From Aestuariispira insulae (GTDB lineage: Bacteria > Pseudomonadota > Alphaproteobacteria > UBA8366 > Aestuariispiraceae): a stretch of DNA of 64,000 nucleotides. Position numbers and translations under genes: made by a program. Below are positions 1 through 8,841 of this stretch, piece after piece. The notes beneath the pieces are model-generated. The model saw nothing but the letters and a program-made list of their open reading frames with translations, did not search any database and was not told the DNA's origin. Where the stretch lies: assembly GCF_003385955.1 (NCBI RefSeq), contig NZ_QRDW01000005.1, forward strand, positions 186,001-250,000. Direction: 5' to 3'. Each line of letters starts with the position of its first letter. The first letter of the stretch is position 1.

Positions 1-1022
1 ATGCGGATCTTTCTTATGTTTATGCGGCTGCGGAAGAGATTGCGAAACATATCACCGGCTATACGGTGATCGTGGATAAATCCACTGTGCCGGTGGGAAC
101 CGCGCGCCAAGTGGCGGACATCATCCGCAAGACCAATCCTGATGCCGATTTCGATGTTGTCTCCAATCCTGAGTTCCTGCGCGAAGGGGCGGCAATTTCC
201 GATTTCACCAAACCGGATCGGGTGGTGATCGGCGCGGAAACCGAGCGTGCGAAACAATGTATGGAACGTCTCTATCAACCGATTGTGGCAAACCGTGTGC
301 CTCTGATGATCACGGGTCTGGAAACGGCCGAGTTGATCAAATATGCCTCCAATGCCTTCCTGGCAGTTAAAATTGGTTTTGTGAACGAGTTGGCCGATTT
401 GTGCGAAAAAGTGGGCGGTGACATTATGGATGTGGCCCAGGGGATGGGCCTGGACGCGCGCATCGGTAGCCGCTTCCTGCAGCCCGGCCCTGGCTACGGC
501 GGATCCTGTTTCCCGAAAGATACGCTGGCTTTGATGCGCACTGGTCAGGAATGCGGCGCACCGGTCAGGATTGTCGAAGCGGTTGTGGATTCAAACGACC
601 GCCGGAAGAAATCCATGGCGGACCGTGTCGTTGCGGCCTGCGATGGCAGCGTTGAGGGCAAAACCGTCGCCATCCTGGGTTTCACCTTCAAGGCGGAAAC
701 CGATGATATGCGTGACAGCCCGGCGTTGGATATTGTGCCGGCCCTGCAGAAACAGGGAGCCCGCATCAAGGGTTTTGACCCGAAAGGCATGGAAGAGGCT
801 GCCAAGCTGCTTGATGATGTGGAATGGCAGGATGATGCCTATGCGGCAATGGAAGATGCGGATGTTGCGGTGATCCTGACCGAGTGGAACATTTTCCGCC
901 AGTTGGACCGCTCTCGGGTGCGGGACAGTATGGCACGTCCGGTTGTCGTTGATTTGCGGAATCTTTATGATCCTGAACAGATTAGCGCTGCGGGGATCAC
1001 CTATCACAGCGTTGGCCGCTAA
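1..1022 (+). CDS. ugd: UDP-glucose 6-dehydrogenase, 5' end outside the window
   Basis: Oxidises UDP-glucose to UDP-glucuronate with two NAD+, supplying uronic acid for surface polysaccharides. The reading frame is already open at base 3 (ADLSYVYAAAEEIAKHI), so the start and the N-terminal Rossmann fold lie to the left; a GTG at 66 is internal. About 339 residues are visible. They include the STVPVGT strand, the central dimerisation domain with the catalytic cysteine in GPGYGGSCFPKD (Cys codon 507-509), and the C-terminal UDP-binding domain with ILGFTFKAETDDMRDSP. The next gene, a phosphohexomutase 65 bp downstream on the same strand, also makes sugar-nucleotide precursors, so the two probably form an operon. 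Confidence 0.95.
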   Translation, partial: ADLSYVYAAAEEIAKHITGYTVIVDKSTVPVGTARQVADIIRKTNPDADFDVVSNPEFLREGAAISDFTKPDRVVIGAETERAKQCMERLYQPIVANRVPLMITGLETAELIKYASNAFLAVKIGFVNELADLCEKVGGDIMDVAQGMGLDARIGSRFLQPGPGYGGSCFPKDTLALMRTGQECGAPVRIVEAVVDSNDRRKKSMADRVVAACDGSVEGKTVAILGFTFKAETDDMRDSPALDIVPALQKQGARIKGFDPKGMEEAAKLLDDVEWQDDAYAAMEDADVAVILTEWNIFRQLDRSRVRDSMARPVVVDLRNLYDPEQISAAGITYHSVGR

Positions 1023-1087
1023 CAGACCTGGTTACAGAACTATCGAAAACAGCCTCCCGGTGGGGGGAGGGGGAAAGTGAGTATGAA

Positions 1088-2479
1088 ATGACAATCGGTC
1101 ATCGGTTTAACCCGACCATTCTGCGGGAATATGACATTCGCGGTGTTGTCGGTTCCACACTGACCCCGTCGGATGCGCTGGCGCTGGGGCGGACCCTTGG
1201 CACCATTGCGGCGGCCAAGAACGGACGTATTGCCGTGGTTGGCTATGATGGCCGGACCTCTTCACCGGTTCTGGAAGAAGAAATGTGTCGGGGGCTTGCG
1301 GCTTGCGGGCTGTATGTTATCCGGATCGGCCTGGTGCCGACCCCGGCGCTTTATTTTACCTCCAAGGTTCTGGATGCGGCTGTCGGGGTGATGATCACCG
1401 GCTCTCACAATCCGCCGGAATATAATGGTTTCAAGATTGTGATGAATAACCGGCCATTCTTTGGTCAGGAAATTCAGCAATTGCAGGATCTGGCCTATCG
1501 CGGTGTCTGGATCAATCGTCCGGGCGGTGTGATCCAGTCTGATTCCATGTCCGCTTATGTGGCGCGGCTTCTGAAAGATCATAAACGCGGCCGTCAGCTG
1601 AAAGTCGCCTGGGACCCGGGCAACGGTGCGGCCGGTGAGGCGACCTTGCGCTTGGCCCGAGGCCTGCCGGGTGATCATGTGGTCATTAACGAGAAAATTG
1701 ACGGCACCTTCCCGAATCACCATCCGGATCCGACGGTTGAGGAAAACCTGGAACAGTTGAAACAGACGGTTCTGGAAGAAAAATGCGATCTTGGTGTTGC
1801 TTTTGACGGTGACGGCGACCGCATTGGTGTGGTCGATAACGAAGGAACCGTGATCTGGGGCGATCAATTGCTGGCGATCTTGGCCAGGGATGTCCTGGCA
1901 AATATACCCGGCGCACCGGTCCTTGCCGATGTGAAGGCAAGCCAGGTTCTGTTTAACGAGATTGAGCGCCTGGGCGGCAAACCGGTCATGAGCCCGACCG
2001 GCCATTCCATCATCAAGAGCAAGATGGCCGAAACCGGTGCGCCGCTGGCTGGCGAGATGAGTGGCCATGTGTTCTTTGCTGACCGCTATTTCGGTTTTGA
2101 TGATGCGCTCTATGCGGCAGTTCGTCTGATCGGTTATCTGGGCAGCCAGAGCAAATCCTTGTCGGAGTTGCGCCAGGAATTGCCTTCCATGGTGAATACG
2201 CCGGAGATCCGGGTGGATGTAAGTGAGGAGCGCAAGTTTGACATTGTCTCGGAAGTGAAGGAGCGGCTGGCTGCGGAAGGGGCCGATGTCAATGATATCG
2301 ATGGTGTCCGGGTGAATGAAGGTAGCGGCTGGTGGTTGATCCGGGCATCCAACACGCAAAATGCACTTGTTTTGCGCTGTGAGGCGGAAAATGACGCCGA
2401 GCTGGCACAGCTTAAGCAGCGGGCGGTTCAGCAATTGACCGCAAGCGGTGTTGGGATCCAGGTTGAGGAACTGGGCTGA
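1088..2479 (+). CDS. Phosphomannomutase/phosphoglucomutase
   Basis: Alpha-D-phosphohexomutase of the AlgC/ManB type, interconverting hexose 6-phosphate and 1-phosphate on the way to GDP-mannose or UDP-glucose. The 463-residue length is typical. The phosphoserine loop TGSHNP is at residues 104-109 (Ser106), the Mg-binding loop DGDGDR at 240-245, and the sugar-binding GEMSGH in domain 3. The C-terminal domain carries the phosphate-binding segment RVNEGSGWWLIRASNT. ATG 1088 is chosen because a purine-rich stretch lies just upstream; an ATG at 1083 is out of frame. It follows ugd and ends at a strong terminator. Whether mannose or glucose phosphate is the main substrate cannot be told from sequence. 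Confidence 0.93.
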   Translation: MTIGHRFNPTILREYDIRGVVGSTLTPSDALALGRTLGTIAAAKNGRIAVVGYDGRTSSPVLEEEMCRGLAACGLYVIRIGLVPTPALYFTSKVLDAAVGVMITGSHNPPEYNGFKIVMNNRPFFGQEIQQLQDLAYRGVWINRPGGVIQSDSMSAYVARLLKDHKRGRQLKVAWDPGNGAAGEATLRLARGLPGDHVVINEKIDGTFPNHHPDPTVEENLEQLKQTVLEEKCDLGVAFDGDGDRIGVVDNEGTVIWGDQLLAILARDVLANIPGAPVLADVKASQVLFNEIERLGGKPVMSPTGHSIIKSKMAETGAPLAGEMSGHVFFADRYFGFDDALYAAVRLIGYLGSQSKSLSELRQELPSMVNTPEIRVDVSEERKFDIVSEVKERLAAEGADVNDIDGVRVNEGSGWWLIRASNTQNALVLRCEAENDAELAQLKQRAVQQLTASGVGIQVEELG

Positions 2480-2513
2480 ATCCCGATCTCGGTAAAACCT
2501 GGGAAATTCTTGA

Positions 2514-2543
2514 AGCCCCGCCTGGAAAAAGGCGGGGCTTTTT
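2514..2543 (+). terminator. Rho-independent terminator after the phosphohexomutase
   Basis: Nine-base-pair GC-rich stem AGCCCCGCC / GGCGGGGCT with loop TGGAAAAA, followed by five T. It closes the ugd-phosphohexomutase unit and insulates it from the choline transport operon. Confidence 0.9.
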
Positions 2544-2601
2544 GCTGATATTCTGTCAACTAATTGTAACCTAAGGGTAATTTTTGTGACATTTTTTTTA
2601 A

Positions 2602-2630
2602 TTGGACGTGTCGTTAAAAAAGATTATACT
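2602..2630 (+). promoter_or_regulatory. Sigma70-type promoter for choX
   Basis: TTGGAC (2602-2607) and TATACT (2625-2630) are separated by exactly 17 bp, about 70 bp before the choX start. The stretch upstream is rich in T. No BetI-like ATTGA-N4-TCAAT dyad was seen here. Confidence 0.7.
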
Positions 2631-2699
2631 TCTCACAGTTGATGGTGAGGCCTTTAATGACTTCGGCCTCATCGAACGCGAGCAGGGAGCAAAATAAAC

Positions 2700-3653
2700 A
2701 TGATTAAAGTTTCTATGAAGACGTTGGCATTGGCCGGTGTGGCCGCAATGGCTCTTTCGGGCGCTGCAAAAGCAGCGGACCCGGAAAGCTGTAAAGCCGT
2801 TAATTTTGCGGATGTGGGCTGGACCGACATCACCGCAACCACCGCTGCCACCAGCGTCATTCTGCAGGGCCTGGGTTATGCGCCCGAAGCGAAGGTTCTG
2901 TCTGTACCGGTAACTTATAAGAGCCTGGAAACCGGCGATATTGATGTGTTCCTCGGCAACTGGATGCCGACCATGGAGGCGGATCTTGCGCCCTACCGTG
3001 ACAAGGGCACCGTGGAAGTCCTGGAAAAAGCCAACCTGGTTGGCGCGAAATACACCCTGGCGGTCAACAAGGTCGCTGCCGACATGGGCATCAAGGATTT
3101 CGCGGACATCGCCGCCAACAAAGATGCGCTGGATGGCAAAATCTTCGGTATCGAACCGGGTAACGACGGTAACCGCCTGATCCAGGACATGATCGACAAA
3201 AACGCCTTTGGTCTGGAAGGTTTTGAGGTTGTTGAAAGCTCAGAGCAGGGCATGCTGGCGCAGGTTCAGCGTTCCGTAAAACGGAATAAGCCGGTTGTAT
3301 TCCTGGGCTGGGCACCGCATCCGATGAATGCCAATTTTGATCTGACCTACCTGTCTGGCGGTGATGATTTCTTTGGTCCGAACTATGGCGGCGCGAATGT
3401 CTATACCAACGTGCGCAAAGGCTATGTGTCTGAATGCCCGAACGTTGGCAAGCTGCTGACCAATCTGGAATTTTCCTTGGATATGGAAAACCAGATTATG
3501 AAATCTATCCTGGATGAGGGTGAAGATCCGAACGCTGCGGCAACCGCTTGGCTGAAAGCCAATTCCGGTGTGCTGGACGGTTGGCTCGCAGGCGTGACCA
3601 CCATGGATGGTGGTGACGGTGCGGCCGCTGTCAAAGGCCATCTGGGCCTTTAA
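2700..3653 (+). CDS. choX: Choline ABC transporter, periplasmic binding protein ChoX
   Basis: Secreted solute-binding protein (317 aa) that delivers choline to the ChoW/ChoV importer. A signal peptide covers residues 1-25 or 26 (cleavage at AKA-A). The mature part belongs to the OpuAC/ProX family and closely resembles rhizobial ChoX: VGWTDITAT, FLGNWMPTMEAD, AKYTLAV and FLGWAPHPMN. These place W41, W88, Y118 and W204 where the aromatic cage of ChoX (W43, W90, Y119, W205) sits, which favours choline over glycine betaine. ATG 2700 has a GGGAG Shine-Dalgarno. It is the first gene of choXWV and is followed by a strong hairpin that probably keeps binding-protein levels above those of the membrane parts. 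Confidence 0.93.
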   Translation: MIKVSMKTLALAGVAAMALSGAAKAADPESCKAVNFADVGWTDITATTAATSVILQGLGYAPEAKVLSVPVTYKSLETGDIDVFLGNWMPTMEADLAPYRDKGTVEVLEKANLVGAKYTLAVNKVAADMGIKDFADIAANKDALDGKIFGIEPGNDGNRLIQDMIDKNAFGLEGFEVVESSEQGMLAQVQRSVKRNKPVVFLGWAPHPMNANFDLTYLSGGDDFFGPNYGGANVYTNVRKGYVSECPNVGKLLTNLEFSLDMENQIMKSILDEGEDPNAAATAWLKANSGVLDGWLAGVTTMDGGDGAAAVKGHLGL

Positions 3654-3669
3654 GCGATTATGCTGAGAA

Positions 3670-3709
3670 ACCGGCCGGATCATATGGTATGATCCGGCCG
3701 GTTTTTTTT
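3670..3709 (+). terminator. Strong hairpin between choX and choW
   Basis: A near-perfect stem ACCGGCCGGATCAT / ATGATCCGGCCGGT is followed by eight T. It lies inside the presumed choXWV operon, and no separate promoter for choW is obvious, so it probably acts as a partial terminator or as a 3' stabilising structure for choX mRNA. Confidence 0.88.
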
Positions 3710-3779
3710 GAGTTCCGGTATCTAGAAGAATAAATCAGGTCAGGAGCCGCGGGATGGGCGCGGCTATGGGAGAGACCCT

Positions 3780-4622
3780 ATGGAATGGCTAGAAGAAAAT
3801 AAAATCCCGATCGGGCAGTGGCTCAGTGATGCTCTGGATTTCTTAATTCTGCATCTTGGTTGGCTGTTTGACGGCATCGACCTTGTGTTGAATGTGATTT
3901 TTGATGCGACCACAGATGTCATGTTGGCAACGCCTTGGTTTTTATTCATCGCGATAATTGCGGGTGTCGCATGGTATGTGCGCCGGTCCTGGAAACTGGT
4001 GGCCTTTGTGATTTTCGCACAATTGATGATGATCAACCTGGGTTATTGGGAAGCGACCATGGAAACCCTGGCTCTGGTGATCTGGGCGACGGTTCTTTGT
4101 ATGATCATGGGGGTTCCGATCGGGATTGCGGCGGCTCATCGCCCGAAACTCTGGCTGGCCATGCGCCCGGTCCTGGACATGATGCAGACCGTACCGGTTT
4201 TTGTGTACCTGATCCCGGCGCTGGCCATGTTCGGCCTTGGTGCGACACCGGGCCTGATGGCAACGATTATCTTTGTTCTGCCCGCACCGATCCGTCTTTC
4301 CTATCTTGGGGTTTCCTCCACGCCCAAAAATCTCCTGGAAGCGGCGGAGAGCTTTGGCGCGACCAAGAGCCAGCTTTTGTGGAAGGTTGAGATTCCTTAT
4401 GCCATGCCGTCGATCATGGCAGGCCTGACCCAGACCATCATGCTGACCCTGTCCATGGTGGTGATTGCCTCCATGGTGGCAGCACCGGGTTTAGGTGTGG
4501 ATATCCTGCGCTCCATCAACCAGGTGAATGCGCCCAAGGGCTTTGAGGCTGGCCTGGTGATTGCCCTTGTTGCGATCATCATGGAACGGATTTGCCGCAA
4601 GCCTGGTTCGAAGGAGGAATAA
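3780..4622 (+). CDS. choW: Choline ABC transporter, permease ChoW
   Basis: Inner-membrane permease of the ProW/OpuAB family (280 aa). Residues 1-45 are an amphipathic N-terminal extension, followed by hydrophobic segments from about 50 onward. The cytoplasmic EAA loop that docks on the ATPase is visible as LLEAAESFGATKSQLLWKVEIP (about residues 185-206). Start ATG 3780 is preceded by GGGAGAG. The stop is 3 bp before choV, so the two are translationally linked. Confidence 0.93.
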   Translation: MEWLEENKIPIGQWLSDALDFLILHLGWLFDGIDLVLNVIFDATTDVMLATPWFLFIAIIAGVAWYVRRSWKLVAFVIFAQLMMINLGYWEATMETLALVIWATVLCMIMGVPIGIAAAHRPKLWLAMRPVLDMMQTVPVFVYLIPALAMFGLGATPGLMATIIFVLPAPIRLSYLGVSSTPKNLLEAAESFGATKSQLLWKVEIPYAMPSIMAGLTQTIMLTLSMVVIASMVAAPGLGVDILRSINQVNAPKGFEAGLVIALVAIIMERICRKPGSKEE

Positions 4623-4625
4623 GCC

Positions 4626-5843
4626 ATGTCAGTGACCAATAATCCTGTGGCGGTTTCCTTCCGCAATGTCGACATCATGTTCGGCGACAAACAAAAAGAG
4701 GCCCTTGAAGCTTTGGATGCCGGTGGCACCCGTGCCTCGATCCTGAAAGAAACCGGCTCTGTTCTTGGGGCGGCTGATGCCAGCATCGATATTCACGAAG
4801 GTGAGATCTGTGTGCTGATGGGGCTGTCGGGGTCAGGGAAATCGACCCTGTTGCGGGCGGTGAACGGTCTGAATGATGTGGCGCGTGGCGAGCTTCTGGT
4901 GCGGGACGGCGATCAGATGATCGACATGGCTTCCTGCAATTCAGAGACCCTCCGGTCCATGCGTATGAACCGGGTTGCCATGGTGTTCCAACAGTTTGGC
5001 CTGCTGCCCTGGCGCACGGTTGAGGAAAATGTCGGGCTGGGCCTGGAATTGCGCGGCATGGAGAAGAAGGAACGGGCCGAGCGTGTGGCGGAGAAACTGG
5101 AACTGGTCGGTCTCGCCCAGTGGAAGGACAAATACGCCCATGAATTGTCGGGCGGCATGCAGCAGCGCGTGGGCCTGGCCCGTGCCTTTGCCACCGACGC
5201 CGATATCCTGCTGATGGACGAGCCCTTTTCAGCGCTCGATCCCCTGATCCGCAACCATCTGCAGGATTTCCTGCTGGATCTGCAGAAAAACCTGAAAAAG
5301 ACGATCATCTTTGTTTCCCATGATCTGGATGAGGCTTTGAAGATCGGCAACCATATCGCGATCATGGAAGAAGGCCGGATTGTGCAATATGGCGAGCCGG
5401 AAGATATCGTCCTTAATCCGGCCAATGAATATGTGGCGGAATTTGTCGCCCATATGAACCCGCTGAATGTTCTCCAGGGGGCCAGCTTCATGACCCCGCT
5501 GGCGGATCTGAAACGGGATGGGGATGAGGTGATCCTGGATGCCAAGGGCCATTTCAAGGTCCAGCTCAACGGCAATAACGAACCGGTCGGTGCAACATTT
5601 GACGGCGAGACCGCCCGCATTGTTGCTTGCGATGATGATACAGCCGTGCATGATCTGGGCGATGATGTGTTGGTGAAGGCACCATCCTCCATGAAAATGC
5701 GCTGGAATATCGAAATTCGCCATCATACCGGCTGGCCGGTCCTGATGGTGGAGAATGGCAGCCTGGTCGGTGTCGTCGGAGATGACGAGATTTATGGCGG
5801 TATCCTGCGTCAGACCAACCTGAAGGCGGCGGCCAGCGAATAA
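4626..5843 (+). CDS. choV: Choline ABC transporter, ATP-binding protein ChoV
   Basis: Nucleotide-binding subunit (405 aa) that powers choline import. Walker A GLSGSGKST is at 66-74, the signature LSGGMQQR at 174-181, and Walker B ILLMDEP at 194-200, followed by FSALD and the H-loop SHDLDEA. The region after about residue 280 is a C-terminal regulatory extension of the kind seen in the ProV/OpuAA/ChoV group. Expected partners are ChoX and ChoW immediately upstream. Imported choline would be oxidised by BetA and BetB, encoded at 33-36 kb. Confidence 0.94.
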   Translation: MSVTNNPVAVSFRNVDIMFGDKQKEALEALDAGGTRASILKETGSVLGAADASIDIHEGEICVLMGLSGSGKSTLLRAVNGLNDVARGELLVRDGDQMIDMASCNSETLRSMRMNRVAMVFQQFGLLPWRTVEENVGLGLELRGMEKKERAERVAEKLELVGLAQWKDKYAHELSGGMQQRVGLARAFATDADILLMDEPFSALDPLIRNHLQDFLLDLQKNLKKTIIFVSHDLDEALKIGNHIAIMEEGRIVQYGEPEDIVLNPANEYVAEFVAHMNPLNVLQGASFMTPLADLKRDGDEVILDAKGHFKVQLNGNNEPVGATFDGETARIVACDDDTAVHDLGDDVLVKAPSSMKMRWNIEIRHHTGWPVLMVENGSLVGVVGDDEIYGGILRQTNLKAAASE

Positions 5844-5881
5844 GCTGGCCTCAGCCACCTATTTTGAAGGATCAAGCGGGC

Positions 5882-6586
5882 ATGACAATCAAGGCCATTC
5901 TGTTCGACAAGGACGGCACCCTGGTGGATTTCCACAAAACCTGGATGCCGCCCTGTTGGATGGCCGCGCGTTTCTTTGCCGATGGTGATGAGGCGCTTGC
6001 CCGCCACCTGCTCGAAGTGGGCGGCTATGATTTTGCAACCGAGCGTATGGGGTCAGGTTCTGTCCTGGCGGCTGGCAATAACGAAGAGATTGTCGATCTC
6101 TGGCTGGAACAGGCTGCGGAGAAAAAGCCGAATAGGGCGGCCCTGCTGGCAGAGGTGGAGCGCATCTTTGTCGAGGAATGTGTCAAACATGCCGAACCGG
6201 TGACCGATTTGGCGGTTCTGATCGATCGCTTGCATGCCATGGACGTCCGGGTCGGAGTTGCAACCATGGATTCTGAACGCGGCGCCCATGTTTCATTGGA
6301 AAGCTTTGGCGTGCGGGACCGATTCGATTTTGTCGTCGGGTATGATTCCGGCCATGGCAGCAAGCCGGGGCCGGGCATGGTTTTAGGCTTTGCCAAACAT
6401 ATGGACCTGGATCCGTCAGAAATCATGGTTGTTGGTGATAACCTGCATGATATCGATATGGGCCGTTCCGCCGGGGCTGGCATGGTCGTAGGGGTTCTGA
6501 CCGGCACCAGCCTGGTGGAAGACCTGGCCCCCCATGCGGATCATGTGCTGGCGTCCATCGCTGATCTGCCGCAATTGCTGAATTGA
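5882..6586 (+). CDS. HAD-family phosphatase (phosphoglycolate phosphatase-like)
   Basis: Cytoplasmic haloacid-dehalogenase-type hydrolase (234 aa). Motif I FDKDGT gives nucleophile D9 and acid/base D11, motif III includes the lysine of SKPGPG (about 161), and motif IV is VGDNLHDID (184-192). The substrate is unknown; Gph-like enzymes act on phosphoglycolate or other small phosphates. ATG 5882 is preferred over a TTG at 5864 because AAGGA lies 10 bp before it. It lies 38 bp after choV and could be co-transcribed; a role in choline use is only suggested by position. Confidence 0.85.
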   Translation: MTIKAILFDKDGTLVDFHKTWMPPCWMAARFFADGDEALARHLLEVGGYDFATERMGSGSVLAAGNNEEIVDLWLEQAAEKKPNRAALLAEVERIFVEECVKHAEPVTDLAVLIDRLHAMDVRVGVATMDSERGAHVSLESFGVRDRFDFVVGYDSGHGSKPGPGMVLGFAKHMDLDPSEIMVVGDNLHDIDMGRSAGAGMVVGVLTGTSLVEDLAPHADHVLASIADLPQLLN

Positions 6587-6614
6587 TATCGCTGCGGGGT
6601 TTTCCTGCAAAGAC

Positions 6615-6638
6615 AGTCCCCGGATAGGTCCGGGGACT
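6615..6638. terminator. GC-rich dyad between convergent genes
   Basis: A perfect 10-bp stem, AGTCCCCGGA / TCCGGGGACT, with loop TAGG sits between the HAD gene and the leftward amidotransferase gene. No clear T run follows. The core resembles the repeat units at 16764-16852, so it may be a repeated palindrome used as a bidirectional terminator. Confidence 0.65.
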
Positions 6639-6646
6639 TAGTATTC

Positions 6647-7420
6647 TTACTGTAATGTCAGCGGTTGCAATTCCACCTTGCCTGCTTCATCCACCATCAG
6701 CATGGTCGAAGGCGGTACGGTCTTCCAACTGCTGGTTTCGGAATCCAGCGGTTCTGAAACCAGGATCAACCGTTCTTTTTCGTCGCAATAATAGAGGCTG
6801 GGCGGTCGGTCATCGGTGGAAAATCGCAAGGCATAATAGCGCTCGCCATCGGAAAAGACCGAAGTCATGCGAAATGGTGCTGTAATTCCGGCGGCTTCCA
6901 TCATATCGACCACCTGACCAAGTGTTTTGTTGGCGGCACGCACCGGGTCATCCTCCAGGCCGTTGCCCAGCATCATGAAAAAGATTGCCTCGCTGTCGGT
7001 GGTACCCTTGCGTTCGATATAGAGCTCATCGGGGATGCGGGATTCCAGGGCCCGGCGCAGCTTGTGATATTCACCAACCTGGCCGTTATGCATGAACATC
7101 CAGTTGCGGTAGCTGAAAGGATGGCAATTGGCGCGGCTGGTGGCAGTGCCGGTGGAGGCACGCACATGGGCGAAGAAGTTGGTCGACTGGATCTGGTGGG
7201 CCAGGCTTTTCAGATTGGCATCATTCCAGGCGGGCAGGATTTCGTGATAGGTACCAGGCGTCTTCCGGGCTCCGAACCAGCCTACCCCGAAACCATCCCC
7301 GTTGGTTGGTGTTTTGGCTTCCAGCGCATGCAGGCTCTGGTCAATCAGGCTGTGTTTGGGTTCATAAAGAAGTTCTTCCAGGTAAATGGCAGGACCGCGA
7401 TAGCTCAGCCATCGGCACAT
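6647..7420 (-). CDS. Class II glutamine amidotransferase (YafJ-like)
   Basis: Ntn-type glutaminase (257 aa) starting MCRWLSYRGP, so Cys2 becomes the N-terminal nucleophile after methionine removal. Other family marks are GDGFGVGWFG (about 42-51), FAHVRAST and FMHNGQVG. No synthase domain follows, so this is a stand-alone Gn_AT_II protein like E. coli YafJ or EgtC. The acceptor of the released ammonia, or the amide it hydrolyses, is unknown. GAGGTG about 8 bp before the ATG supports the start. It is divergent from the antiporter gene and has its own transcription unit. Confidence 0.88.
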   Translation of the reverse strand: MCRWLSYRGPAIYLEELLYEPKHSLIDQSLHALEAKTPTNGDGFGVGWFGARKTPGTYHEILPAWNDANLKSLAHQIQSTNFFAHVRASTGTATSRANCHPFSYRNWMFMHNGQVGEYHKLRRALESRIPDELYIERKGTTDSEAIFFMMLGNGLEDDPVRAANKTLGQVVDMMEAAGITAPFRMTSVFSDGERYYALRFSTDDRPPSLYYCDEKERLILVSEPLDSETSSWKTVPPSTMLMVDEAGKVELQPLTLQ

Positions 7421-7486
7421 GATACAACACCTCGATTTCGTAGAATGAGTGGGAGACTCATGCGCCTAAAGCTGATCGCTGTCAAT

Positions 7487-7514
7487 CCATCCATTGTATC
7501 GATGCAATGGATGG
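7487..7514. repeat. Long interrupted palindrome in a divergent promoter region
   Basis: Arms CCATCCATTG (7487-7496) and CAATGGATGG (7505-7514) are perfect inverted repeats of 10 bp. The 8-bp spacer itself contains ATCGAT, so nearly all 28 bp are symmetrical. It lies between the amidotransferase and antiporter starts, about 30 bp upstream of a good promoter. An operator is the simplest reading. Confidence 0.6.
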
Positions 7515-7542
7515 CGGGCGTTAAAATGTCGCTGATTTGTCA

Positions 7543-7571
7543 CTGACAAGTCATTGAAGAAAAACTATAAT
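7543..7571 (+). promoter_or_regulatory. Sigma70-type promoter for the antiporter
   Basis: CTGACA (7543-7548) and TATAAT (7566-7571) are separated by 17 bp, 36 bp before the antiporter ATG. The -10 matches consensus fully. Confidence 0.7.
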
Positions 7572-7607
7572 TTCTCATTTCTTGGTGATATGGCCCGGTA
7601 ACGCCCA

Positions 7608-8837
7608 ATGGATCTGCTCTATATCCTCCTGATTTTGTTGCTGATGACCCGTGGTTTTGGTGAACTGTCGGAGCGTCTGGGCCAGCCGTCCCTGGTTGGG
7701 GAGTTGCTGGCAGGTGTCACATTGGGGGCAATTGTCGGGGCTTTTCCTGACCAGTTTCCAGCCCTTGGCCATATCAATGGGAATGAGATTTTTACCGCAC
7801 TGACCGATTTGGGCATGCTGTTCCTGATGCTTTATGCCGGGATTGAGATGCAGCCGCAAAAGATCCTGAAAGCATCTGGTGGCGCGTTCGTGGTCGCCAT
7901 TGGCGGGATGGTCGTGCCGCTTGTCATGGGGGTTGGGCTTGGCTGGCTGTTTCTGCCAGACAGCGAGTTATTTGTTGCCCAATGTGTGTTCCTGGGCACT
8001 GCGGTTGCAATCACGGCCGTGCCGGCGACCATTCGTGTTCTGATGGATATGGGCTGGCTGGAAACGGATGTCGGGCAGACCATTGTTTCGGCTGCTGTCT
8101 TTGACGATATCCTGAGCCTGCTGTTGCTGGCCTGGATGAGCGGCATGCTGGCCATGGGGGAGATGCCGGGGGGCCTGGGTCTTGCGCTCTTGATCGGCAA
8201 AGTCGTGCTGTTTTTCCTGATCACCTCTTTTGCCGGTCGTTTCCTGTTTCCCTGGCTGGCCCGCAACCTTGATCATTTCAAGGAACATGAAGTTGAAATC
8301 AGCCTGGTTCTGGGCGCGGCGTTCGCCTTTGCCATCTTGGCCGAATTGATGGGGCTGCATTTCATTGTGGGCGCTTTCATGGCCGGGGTGTTTTTTGGCC
8401 GTCAGACCTTTGGCGAAGTCAGATTCAGCCGGATCCGCAATACTCTGTCGGGCATGACATTCGGCTTTCTGGCACCGATATTCTTTGCCTCCATCGGCCT
8501 GCATTTCAGCCTGCAGGCCCTGGCGGAGGTGCCGCTGTTTGTCGCCGCCCTGGTGGCGGTGGCATTGGTGGGTAAGATGCTGGGGGCGGGGCTGGCGGCA
8601 AGATTGAACGGTTTTGACCGGCAGGATGCGCTGATTGTCGGTATTGGCATGACGCCGCGCGGCGAAATGGAACTGGTCATTGCCGGGATTGCTCTGAAGG
8701 CCGGTCTATTTGACATGCAGGGGCAGAGCTCACCGATTATCGACAATATGTTTTCCGCCGTTGTTGTGATGGCGATCATTACGACGGTGATCAGTCCCAT
8801 TATTCTGAGGCTGGTTTTTCACGATCGGCGGCGCTGA
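7608..8837 (+). CDS. Monovalent cation/proton antiporter, CPA2 family
   Basis: Integral membrane protein (409 aa) almost wholly made of hydrophobic segments, of the Na+/H+ exchanger (KefB/NapA-like) fold. Recognisable pieces are the N-terminal ERLGQPSLVGELLAGVTLG, the AVAITAVPATIRVLMDMG helix, FDDILSLLLLAWMSG, which carries the conserved paired acidic residues of the family, and LHFIVGAFMAGVFFG. There is no C-terminal TrkA-N/RCK domain, so it is the short form. It probably exchanges Na+ or K+ for H+. Only a weak ribosome site precedes ATG 7608, but the N-terminus aligns with family members by eye. Confidence 0.87.
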   Translation: MDLLYILLILLLMTRGFGELSERLGQPSLVGELLAGVTLGAIVGAFPDQFPALGHINGNEIFTALTDLGMLFLMLYAGIEMQPQKILKASGGAFVVAIGGMVVPLVMGVGLGWLFLPDSELFVAQCVFLGTAVAITAVPATIRVLMDMGWLETDVGQTIVSAAVFDDILSLLLLAWMSGMLAMGEMPGGLGLALLIGKVVLFFLITSFAGRFLFPWLARNLDHFKEHEVEISLVLGAAFAFAILAELMGLHFIVGAFMAGVFFGRQTFGEVRFSRIRNTLSGMTFGFLAPIFFASIGLHFSLQALAEVPLFVAALVAVALVGKMLGAGLAARLNGFDRQDALIVGIGMTPRGEMELVIAGIALKAGLFDMQGQSSPIIDNMFSAVVVMAIITTVISPIILRLVFHDRRR

Positions 8838-8841
8838 CAGT

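Noticed and set aside
1262-2434. 390-residue open frame on the minus strand
   Set aside because: Antisense shadow of the phosphohexomutase gene; no ribosome site or recognisable motif.
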